26,520 nucleotides of DNA from a virus, in IMG/VR virus record IMGVR_UViG_3300022198_005060, positions 1-26,520 of that record. One strand, written 5' to 3'. The translations under genes were made by a program, and so were the position numbers. The notes under the pieces are model-generated. The model was not told the DNA's origin, did not search any database, and worked only from the letters and a program-made list of their open reading frames with translations. Shown piece by piece: positions 13,965 to 20,906 of this stretch; the stretch's first letter is position 1; each line of letters starts with the position of its first letter.

Positions 13965-15467
13965 ATGCCGGGAGTCGTAATCAGCACAGCAGTCCGCACG
14001 GGTCCCACCGGGAATACCGTCCGCGAGACCTCGCAGGCGTTCTTTGTTGGCCTCGCGCATCGTGGCCCGACCAGTCACGCCGTCAAGGTCAACAGCACCG
14101 AGGAGTATCAGGCCCAGTTTGGCGGATTCGTCAACTACGGTTACCTCCACGACACTGTCCAAACCTTCTTCGAAGAGGGCGGCACTCAGTGCTATGTCGC
14201 TCGCGTTGTTGGACCGGGCGCTACCGTCGGTACCAAAACCCTTCAGGACGACGATCCGAACACCACTGGTGCGCTCGATTCGCTCCGCATTGACGCCAAC
14301 GGCGCGGGTTCGTGGAGCACCGACATTGGGGTTCTCGTTATCGGTGGTGTGACCGCCGGTAGCCGCCAGTTGATCATCTACTTCGACGGCAACCTGATCT
14401 TCAACACCGGTGACTGCACCACGGTTCCGCAGATGGTCGGCAAGATCAACCGCGACGCCATCGCCTCCAACTATGTTGTTGCTGAGGCTTTGGGCGACTA
14501 CCTCCCAGAGGTCACCTCGGGGGGCCAGCCGGTTGCTCTGAGCGCTGGCGCTGATGACCTTGCGAACATCACCACCACTCAGCACAACAATGCTCTGAAC
14601 CTGTTCCTCGATTCGTTCGGTGCCGGTGTGGTCGCCAACCCGGAGAGCAGCGCCGATGCCGTTCAGGGTGCTCTGCTGGAGCACGCGAACACTTACAACC
14701 GTCTCTGCTACCTGTTTGAGCCGGTCGGAACTCTTCTTGAGAGTGACGGCGTTTCCAACGGTATCGACGACGAGGCCCGTTCAATCACCTCGTCGCGCGA
14801 GAACACGGAGCACGCCCAGTTGCTGTTCCCGTGGGTCTACAAGCCGACCGACGTTCTCGGCGTGAACCGTCTGATCCCGCCGGTTGGCTATGCCGCTGGA
14901 TGCCGTGCCCGCGCGCACAATCAGGTCGGGCCGCAGCAGGCTGGCGCTGGAATCATCTCCAACGCCCGTTACGTCAACGGTCTGGAGTATGACATCGACA
15001 GGACCAACGGTGACCGTCTCGACGCCGCGAACGTGGTGGCGATTCGTCGGATCAACAACACGATCCGCATCTACGGTGCCCGCACCCTGTCGTCCGACAC
15101 GTCAAACTTCCGTTACATCACCGGTCAGGACGTCGTCAACCATGTGGTTGTCGAGGCCAACCGGTCGCTGGAAGATCTGCTGTTCAGCACGATCGACGGC
15201 AGGAACAACATTTTCGCCAGCGTTGAGGCCAAACTCATCGCGATTCTGGAGCCGCTCCGGCTCGCTGGCGCACTCTATGAGGCCTTCGACATCAACGGTC
15301 GTCGGATTGACTACGGCTACACGGTTAAGTGTGACCCGTCGCTCAACCCGGTTACCCAGTTGGCCGAGGGTCTCGTCAAGGCCAAGGTCGGTCTCCGCGT
15401 GTCGAGCGTCGGCGACAAGATCGAGGTCGACATTGTTAAGAGCAACTTGACCGCGTCAGTTGTCTGA
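13965..15467 (+). CDS. Contractile tail sheath protein
   Basis: 500 residues, normal sheath length. It forms the outer contracting sleeve of the tail. N-terminal sheath signature: TSQAFFVGLAHRGPTSHAVKV then NSTEEYQAQFGGF..YGYLHDTVQTFFEEGGTQCYVARVVG, i.e. the conserved start of the phage sheath family. The C-terminal part has WVYKPTDVLGVNRLIPPVGY, then INNTIRIYGARTLSSD and ANRSLEDLLFSTIDGRNNIF, typical of the sheath handshake domain. The gene shows the strongest codon bias and GC-rich third positions in the window, consistent with high expression (by eye). It is followed 14 bases later by the tube gene with its own AGGGG site. Confidence 0.96.
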   Translation: MPGVVISTAVRTGPTGNTVRETSQAFFVGLAHRGPTSHAVKVNSTEEYQAQFGGFVNYGYLHDTVQTFFEEGGTQCYVARVVGPGATVGTKTLQDDDPNTTGALDSLRIDANGAGSWSTDIGVLVIGGVTAGSRQLIIYFDGNLIFNTGDCTTVPQMVGKINRDAIASNYVVAEALGDYLPEVTSGGQPVALSAGADDLANITTTQHNNALNLFLDSFGAGVVANPESSADAVQGALLEHANTYNRLCYLFEPVGTLLESDGVSNGIDDEARSITSSRENTEHAQLLFPWVYKPTDVLGVNRLIPPVGYAAGCRARAHNQVGPQQAGAGIISNARYVNGLEYDIDRTNGDRLDAANVVAIRRINNTIRIYGARTLSSDTSNFRYITGQDVVNHVVVEANRSLEDLLFSTIDGRNNIFASVEAKLIAILEPLRLAGALYEAFDINGRRIDYGYTVKCDPSLNPVTQLAEGLVKAKVGLRVSSVGDKIEVDIVKSNLTASVV

Positions 15468-15481
15468 TCAAGGGGTAAGAG

Positions 15482-15949
15482 ATGGCAAAAACTTCACAGC
15501 GACAGATTCTCGCCGACATTGCGCCGGTGAACACCAACCACCCGAAGTGGGAGGGGTTCCGGTTTGCGCAGGTGTCGGGTGGTGAGATCACGGCGTCTGT
15601 CGAGAAGATCTATGAGGGTGGTGCGAAGTTCCCGACCGTCCTTTGCGCTCCTTTCGAGATCGGCGACATCACGCTGACCGCCCACTTCGACGACGATTAC
15701 ACGGAGAGCGACGGTGCCAGCGGCATCGCCCTGAAACTTGCTGCTCTTCGTCCGCTCGTTGGTCAGGCGTACTACAACATCAACATCAAGACCTACGACT
15801 GCGACATTGAGGTCATCGGCACCGACCGGGTGTACTCCAATGCGCTTCTGGTTGGCATCACGGAGCCTGAGGGTGACTCGTCCTCGGGTGCTCCGGCCAC
15901 GTTTGCCCTGACGTTCGCGATCCAGAGCGTCAACTCGGCTACCGCCTGA
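15482..15949 (+). CDS. Tail tube protein
   Basis: 155 residues. Follows the sheath directly, which is the conserved order in myoviruses; it polymerises into the inner tube. The sequence fits the tube fold: RFAQVSGGEITASVEKIYEG, GDITLTAHFDDDYTESDG, ALRPLVGQAYYNINIKTYDCD and ALLVGITEPEGDSSSGAPAT, with mainly beta structure. AGGGG (15471-15475) precedes ATG 15482 by 6 bases. It is followed by tandem hairpins including a strong terminator (15984-16027), as expected for a very highly expressed gene. A long antisense reading frame within this stretch is a composition effect. Confidence 0.93.
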   Translation: MAKTSQRQILADIAPVNTNHPKWEGFRFAQVSGGEITASVEKIYEGGAKFPTVLCAPFEIGDITLTAHFDDDYTESDGASGIALKLAALRPLVGQAYYNINIKTYDCDIEVIGTDRVYSNALLVGITEPEGDSSSGAPATFALTFAIQSVNSATA

Positions 15950-15960
15950 TTTACCCCGCT

Positions 15961-15976
15961 TACGGCTTCGGCCGTA
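15961..15976 (+). other. Hairpin with UUCG tetraloop
   Basis: TACGGC-TTCG-GCCGTA forms a perfect 6-base-pair stem closed by a UUCG loop, 11 bases after the tail tube stop and just before the terminator. It may protect the 3' end or aid termination. Confidence 0.6.
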
Positions 15977-15983
15977 CGCTTCC

Positions 15984-16027
15984 GAAGACCTCAGCCGCCC
16001 TTCCCGGCTGGGGTCTTCGTTGTTTCT
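15984..16027 (+). terminator. Strong intrinsic terminator after the tail tube gene
   Basis: Arms 15984-15996 (GAAGACCTCAGCC) and 16006-16018 (GGCTGGGGTCTTC) form a 13-base stem with one G-U pair and a 9-base loop, extended by one C-G pair (15983/16019); the following GTTGTTTCT (16019-16027) is T-rich. It would end the sheath/tube transcript and reduce expression of the genes downstream. Confidence 0.85.
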
Positions 16028-16055
16028 GATACTTGCACCAAGAGCGCTATGGATG

Positions 16056-16064
16056 TGCTAGGTT
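16056..16064 (+). promoter_or_regulatory. Candidate extended -10 restarting transcription at the chaperone gene
   Basis: TGCTAGGTT fits TG-N-TANNNT and ends 7 bases before ATG 16072, so the transcript could be leaderless or nearly so; the gene has no proper Shine-Dalgarno (only AGG, 9 bases upstream). TTGCAC (16033-16038) lies 20 bases before the -10, too far for an ideal -35. It is placed right after the terminator. Confidence 0.45.
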
Positions 16065-16071
16065 TTGCCGC

Positions 16072-16608
16072 ATGAGCGACAGCCTTTACATTGATGAGGG
16101 ATCTTCGGATTCTGACCCCAAGCCCGCTGCGGCGGCTTCCATTTCGGCTTCTTCGATGTCCGTTGACACCCCGTTGAGCCGCCTGAAGGAAAAGATCTCC
16201 CAGAAGATCGAGCGTCCCCTCATTCTTCTTGAGGTGCCCGATCGTGAGGGCGTTTTCCTTCGCATCAGCCCGAATGTGACGCAGAACCAGATGAAGGCGT
16301 GGCGTCGAAACGCTGGCGAGGAAACGAAGAAGGGCATGGACCCGACGAAGTTTGCCGCTTACGTCGTCGGTCACTGCACTGTTGGCATCGAGATGGACGG
16401 CGAGGAAGTTCTTGACGAGGACGGCAACTCGCTGAACTTCGCTTCTCGCGACATCCTCCAGTCAACGGGCACGACTCGCCCGGTTCCGGACGCGGTTCTG
16501 GCGTTCTTCAACCTTGACCCTCATGTCGAGGCTGGGGCGCTGGCGATCTTGGAGGCCGCAGGGTACGGAGACACCGTTGATACGGTGGACCCTACGAGGG
16601 AGTCCTAG
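16072..16608 (+). CDS. Tail assembly chaperone (short, unshifted form)
   Basis: 178 residues. Located between tube and tape measure, the universal position of tail assembly chaperones, which coat the tape measure protein during tail assembly (gpG/gpGT in lambda). Ser/Ala-rich acidic N-terminus (about 1-30), then a compact domain with LKEKISQKIERPLILLEVPD, MKAWRRNAGEETKKGMDPTK, FAAYVVGHCTVGIEMDGEEV and a C-terminal ALAILEAAGYGDTVDT, ending at TAG 16606. A short ORF in the -1 frame continues from the overlap and ends before the tape measure start, as for the frameshift-derived longer form. The start ATG 16072 has a poor ribosome-binding site, see the promoter entry. Confidence 0.85.
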   Translation: MSDSLYIDEGSSDSDPKPAAAASISASSMSVDTPLSRLKEKISQKIERPLILLEVPDREGVFLRISPNVTQNQMKAWRRNAGEETKKGMDPTKFAAYVVGHCTVGIEMDGEEVLDEDGNSLNFASRDILQSTGTTRPVPDAVLAFFNLDPHVEAGALAILEAAGYGDTVDTVDPTRES

Positions 16609-16790
16609 ACGAACTTGTTGATGACACGTATGTCATCAGCGCTGCCCGCCTAGGCGAACTTTGGGGCACCAACCCACTGTCATTGTTATCTATAGACGAT
16701 GATGAATGGCTGATACTTATGGCTTGTGCTAAAGTAGTAGAGCGCGATCGCGAGGAAACCGAGCGTAAAAACAGGCAAAATAACCGCTAG
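16581..16790 (+). CDS. Frameshift extension of the tail assembly chaperone (-1 frame)
   Basis: An open -1 frame runs from after TGA 16578-16580 to TAG 16788-16790, overlapping the end of the chaperone gene by 28 bases. It contains no plausible start codon near its beginning, so it should be reached by a -1 shift between 16581 and 16605, giving a product of about 239 residues. The translated part reads ...ELVDDTYVISAARLGELWGT... and later DDDEWLILMACAKVVERDRE and ETERKNRQNNR, the acidic/Trp/charged-helix look of known chaperone extensions just before tape measure genes. No canonical slippery heptamer is present; the nearest is GGACCCT (16587-16593), where only the A-site Pro codon re-pairs well. 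Confidence 0.7.
   Translation, partial: YGGPYEGVLDELVDDTYVISAARLGELWGTNPLSLLSIDDDEWLILMACAKVVERDREETERKNRQNNR
16727..16735 (+). promoter_or_regulatory. Candidate extended -10 upstream of the tape measure gene
   Basis: TGCTAAAGT fits TG-N-TANNNT, 74 bases before ATG 16809, inside the chaperone extension. It has the same TGCTA core as the elements at 11283 and 16056; by chance about six such 6-base matches per strand are expected in the window, so support is weak. Confidence 0.25.
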
Positions 16791-16808
16791 TTCTGAAGGC
16801 CGGTCGAC

Positions 16809-19800
16809 ATGGCTGATGCAAATCTCGTCGTTAGGGTTCGCGATGTCGGCACGCGAAACCTCACCGAAATACGACGAAAACTAGACAGAATTACGGTTTC
16901 TGCCACAGCCGCTGGCGCGGCCATGAAAGCGTTCAGTAAAAGTTACAACGACGCTTGGGTAAAACGCCTCGACGACATCAATAAGCGGTTCACTCGACAT
17001 TTCGACGAGATTGACGCCGCCGTCAAACTGCTTGGCAATGTCCTCCTCAAGGGCTTGGGTCTCGCGCTGAAAGCCACCGCAGCAGAGTTCGCCCTCATGG
17101 GCGCCTCAATGATCGCTGTTCACGGCCTGTTCGCCGCAGGAAATCTTCTGGCACGCGCGTATAGCGCAACGATGAACGTGGTCGCTGCGGGTGCGGCTTC
17201 TGCCGCTGTCGCTATTGCGTCGGTCGCAGCGGCGATGCGTGAGAACAATGCGGCGATGTTCGCATACAAGGCTAAGGGTTACTCCCAGTTTGGCAGTAAT
17301 CTGAATCGGGTCCGTGTTGTGATGCGCGGCTTGGAGTCCGATTCGCAACTTGCCACTGTTGGTGTCGAAAATCTGAACGCCGCTTATGCCGCTGTGTCGA
17401 AGCGTTCAACGTTTACTCGCGGCTCGCAAAACCTTCTGCGCGGACTCATGGATTTCGCTTCTGCCGGTCAGCCGCTAGATCAGGGCGTGAAAGCGGCCGG
17501 TGAACTGATCGGCACCCTTCAGGATCCGAAAGCGTCTTTCGGCGAGATTTCTAAGGCGGCCGAGGCTTTGGGTCCGGCCATGAAGGATGCTTTGGATAAA
17601 GCCAAGAAGGAGGGTGTGACGAGCGCCGCTGCGTTGAAGCAGGCAATCTTGAGCGGCAATCTCGCGACCCTCGGTGGCGTTGAGGGCCAGTTCGACGCCG
17701 TTAACGGAACCCTCATGTCAGTTCTGAAGAACGGTTTCAACCAGATTCGCACGATGTTCGCTGATATGGGTCAGCCGTTCTTGGAGCCGCTGAAGCGTGC
17801 GGCCGACGAAATTCTGGTTGTCATCCGCCGTACATTTGTACGTACAGCCGCCGACCTGAACAAGTTCGGTAAAGGTGATTTTGTCGACAGTTTGGTCGGG
17901 ATGGCCGAAAAACTTGAACGCCTGTTCGTGCATCTGGTTCGAAATTATCTTCCTGCGGCCAACGGGATGATGGAGCGGATGGGTGACAGGTGGGAGAGGT
18001 TTACTGACGGATGGAACCGTATTGCTGACGGTTTGCGACCGTTAATCAAGGGCGCCCAAGTACTTGAGGATGTGCTCGGGAAGATCTTTGGCCCAATTTG
18101 GGACAAAATGAAAGAGAAGTTCGGCACCTTCAACGCACAGTTGATTGACAATAAGGCTGAACTTGAAGCGTTTGGCACCGCACTCGGCAACATGTTTGTC
18201 AAGTTTGGCGACATCGTCGAGGTTATTCGCGACCTGTACTTCAAGGCGTTGCCGTTTATGACAAAGATGGTTGACGGTTTGACCAAAGTCGCTAGTGGCC
18301 TTGAGCGTGTTTTGTCGATGATGAACTCAATGTTTGGTGGCGCTGGCGACGGTTTCGGTGCCATGGGAGTTCTGATGGGTATTGGAATTGTCGGTCGTCA
18401 GATGAAAAACACTAAAGGTGGTTTTCTCCCGAGCAACATTGGCTCTATGAACGTTCAGGCCGGTCAGGTGTATGTCACTGGGGCGACTGCCGGTGGCCAG
18501 ATGGATCCTCGGGCCGCTGCCGCTCAAAATAAGTTCGGCACCCCATATCCGATGGGAACAGGCGCTGTCCATGGGACGAGTGGCGATGGGATGCGGTCGT
18601 ATCGGGCTGCTCGCAGTCAGGCTCTTAACTCCGGCATGCCGTTAACGCCACAGCAGGGTGCGGCGTTCGGGTTGTCGGCACAGCAGACGGCACGCATCAA
18701 CAAGACTGTTCGGGCGCGAGCGACGGCTTCTATGAAAAAAAACTTGGCGTTCGGCAAATATCGGGGAGTGGCCGGTCCCTTGCAGCAGTTCTCGGCTAAC
18801 AATATTCGCTTGCGACGTGCCAGTAGCGAGCCATGGAATGCCGCGATGAGAATGAACAATACGGGCACCGCGAAGATGGGGACTATGGCCGCTCTCGGAA
18901 TGCTCTCTTCGGTGATGCCTGAGGAAACACAGGGCGCGATGGCGTTGGGTTCAATGGTTGGCGCATTTAACCCGCTTGCAGGTCTTGCTGTTGCTGGTCT
19001 TGGCACGGCACTGACGTCAGAAAATGCAGGGCTCGGCATTCTTGGCGGTTTGGGCGGTGGTGCGACTGCCGGATTTATGGTTGCTGGACCGGCTGGCGCT
19101 GCTGTCGGTGCAATTTTGGGTGCCGCTGTCGGCGGTATCAAAGCCGAGATCAACAAGAACGAGGCTCGGCGTGAGGCGGCTCGCGAGGTTGCATCTAATG
19201 CCGCAAGTGAAATTTTGGAGTCTATGACTCAGGGAATCATGGATGCGGCCGAGGCGGGTCGGACAACCGCTCTCACGTCCGGAAACATTCGTTCAACTAT
19301 GGGATTCGGGAGACTGGATCGCTTTTTCCAAATGGCTCGCTCGTACCAGAAGGATGCTGGTAACCGAACTCACGAAGAGCGGCAAAGTTTAGTGCGTCAA
19401 ATTTATAGCAATCGTGCTGCTTTGGGATTTGAAATGTCGTTTGAAGATTTCCAAAAAGCGTTCGATAAGCCTCACGAGTTCTTGGAGAAATTCGAAGAAC
19501 TGCTCGGTCCCAAAATGGCAGCACAAGTTCTCGTGCTTGACAAATATGACAACAGGATGGAAGCCTTTACTCAGACGATGGGCATGAGTGAAGAGGCTTT
19601 GCTGGAGTTGGCTGCTGCCGGGGGCGTAAATCTTTACGACGCAGCGATGAAAACAAAAGATATGTTCATCGAACTCAGCAAGGCGATGATTGACTCAAGC
19701 GACGAACTCAGCAACGTTTTCAGTGACGTGTTCGGTGGCATGGTTGACGACCTCCAGACCATCAAGGAACGTGAACAGGCTCCATTGATCGTAAACGAGG

Positions 19801-20906
19801 CGGCGCAAAACCTGATGGATGCTTCACGCGAGGGGACGCTGACTAGGACCGATGTTGCTGATCAGTTGATTGGGATGATTGGCGGCTATCAGTCCGCGTT
19901 TGGTGATGACACAGTTGCCGCTGCTCAGTTCCTCGCTGACTTTGGCACCGGGCGCGCCTTTGAGCAGGATGCGTTGCTTGGTGGCATGTCGGCGGAAAAC
20001 CAAGCGATTGTTCGCGGGGTTATTCAGGAAATTTTGCCAAACTTGCGTTCACAATTGACAGGTGGCGCATTGTCAGAGTTGCTTACTGGAGCATTCGGCG
20101 CTCTTGGCCAAGAGGTTACTTTCGACGCAAATACTCTCAATCAGTTGGTTAGCGATCCTCGTCGTTTGCAGCAGTTTACAAGCCAGTTTACTAGGGAAAA
20201 TTTGGCAGAGATAGCAGACATGAAAGAGGCTGGGCCATCCGCCTTATTCGACCTTATCAACACGACGTTCCCGGATTTGAACCTCTCAATGAAGGACTTC
20301 CAAGAAAGCGCAGCCACGCAGGCTCTGAATCTTGAAAATGCTGGAGCGGAACTTCAATTGAATGTCGAAGAGTTCGTTACGACACTCGGCAACGCTTTGG
20401 ATGAACTCAAGGAGGCTCTGAGCATTGGCGATACTAGGAGTCCACGCGGCATCGGCGACACGCGCTCGTCGCGATTCGCCAACACCCTGTCAGCACACAG
20501 CGGACTAGATTCGATGGCAACCGGCAAACGATTCATCACGTCGGGTTGGCGCAATTTTGCTCTTGGTAGCCCAAGTTCAGATCACATTATGGGTCGCGCC
20601 TATGACCTTCAGGGTCAGAACTTGGGGGCATACAAGTCCCTCGTCGATAAGTCGGGTGGCTTCGCAGAGTTCCACGGTGCGGGCGGTGGACGTCATCTGC
20701 ATGTTGTTCCCAATGTCTCTGGTGGCGCGATGGGTGATTCGTCAACACCGCTGTCCATGGGTTCGTCTGGCGGGGGTGTCGGTACGACAAATTACAATAA
20801 CTACACCATCAACGTGAATGGCGCTGAGGCTTCGCCGCAGGAAATTGCTGAAACCGTGATGGCTGAGATTAAGAGGTCCGAGATGTCGATGCGGGAGCGC
20901 TACTGA
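16809..20906 (+). CDS. Tape measure protein with C-terminal M15-type peptidase domain
   Basis: 1365 residues, the longest gene here; it sets tail length and crosses the tail tube. N-terminal ~120 residues are helical and followed by Ala-rich hydrophobic stretches (about 75-140: LALKATAAEFALMGASMIAV ... AAGAASAAVAIASVAAAM). A second Gly/Ala-rich hydrophobic region is at about 690-780 (GLAVAGLGTALTSENAGLGI, AGPAGAAVGAILGAAVGG). Long charged helices follow. Near the C-terminus, after a tandem IGDTRSPRG/IGDTRSSRF linker, is a complete M15 zinc peptidase signature: S1257-D-H1259-xx-G1262-x-A1264-x-D1266 and H1296-x-H1298. Such a domain would cut peptidoglycan peptides at infection (inference). Weak Shine-Dalgarno AAGG upstream of ATG 16809. 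Confidence 0.93.
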   Translation: MADANLVVRVRDVGTRNLTEIRRKLDRITVSATAAGAAMKAFSKSYNDAWVKRLDDINKRFTRHFDEIDAAVKLLGNVLLKGLGLALKATAAEFALMGASMIAVHGLFAAGNLLARAYSATMNVVAAGAASAAVAIASVAAAMRENNAAMFAYKAKGYSQFGSNLNRVRVVMRGLESDSQLATVGVENLNAAYAAVSKRSTFTRGSQNLLRGLMDFASAGQPLDQGVKAAGELIGTLQDPKASFGEISKAAEALGPAMKDALDKAKKEGVTSAAALKQAILSGNLATLGGVEGQFDAVNGTLMSVLKNGFNQIRTMFADMGQPFLEPLKRAADEILVVIRRTFVRTAADLNKFGKGDFVDSLVGMAEKLERLFVHLVRNYLPAANGMMERMGDRWERFTDGWNRIADGLRPLIKGAQVLEDVLGKIFGPIWDKMKEKFGTFNAQLIDNKAELEAFGTALGNMFVKFGDIVEVIRDLYFKALPFMTKMVDGLTKVASGLERVLSMMNSMFGGAGDGFGAMGVLMGIGIVGRQMKNTKGGFLPSNIGSMNVQAGQVYVTGATAGGQMDPRAAAAQNKFGTPYPMGTGAVHGTSGDGMRSYRAARSQALNSGMPLTPQQGAAFGLSAQQTARINKTVRARATASMKKNLAFGKYRGVAGPLQQFSANNIRLRRASSEPWNAAMRMNNTGTAKMGTMAALGMLSSVMPEETQGAMALGSMVGAFNPLAGLAVAGLGTALTSENAGLGILGGLGGGATAGFMVAGPAGAAVGAILGAAVGGIKAEINKNEARREAAREVASNAASEILESMTQGIMDAAEAGRTTALTSGNIRSTMGFGRLDRFFQMARSYQKDAGNRTHEERQSLVRQIYSNRAALGFEMSFEDFQKAFDKPHEFLEKFEELLGPKMAAQVLVLDKYDNRMEAFTQTMGMSEEALLELAAAGGVNLYDAAMKTKDMFIELSKAMIDSSDELSNVFSDVFGGMVDDLQTIKEREQAPLIVNEAAQNLMDASREGTLTRTDVADQLIGMIGGYQSAFGDDTVAAAQFLADFGTGRAFEQDALLGGMSAENQAIVRGVIQEILPNLRSQLTGGALSELLTGAFGALGQEVTFDANTLNQLVSDPRRLQQFTSQFTRENLAEIADMKEAGPSALFDLINTTFPDLNLSMKDFQESAATQALNLENAGAELQLNVEEFVTTLGNALDELKEALSIGDTRSPRGIGDTRSSRFANTLSAHSGLDSMATGKRFITSGWRNFALGSPSSDHIMGRAYDLQGQNLGAYKSLVDKSGGFAEFHGAGGGRHLHVVPNVSGGAMGDSSTPLSMGSSGGGVGTTNYNNYTINVNGAEASPQEIAETVMAEIKRSEMSMRERY
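20434..20487 (+). repeat. Tandem peptide repeat in the tape measure linker
   Basis: The linker before the peptidase domain repeats IGDTRSPRG / IGDTRSSRF, a nine-residue unit twice in tandem. It probably forms a flexible joint. Boundaries are approximate. Confidence 0.5.

Noticed and set aside
13848-14684. 278-residue open frame on the minus strand inside the tail sheath gene
   Set aside because: It is complementary to the strongly biased sheath coding sequence, has no ribosome-binding support and no recognisable motif; typical shadow of a GC-rich gene.
16621-16653. Independent start (ATG 16621) for the tail chaperone extension
   Set aside because: The ATG is in a different frame from the extension and meets a stop within about 10 codons.
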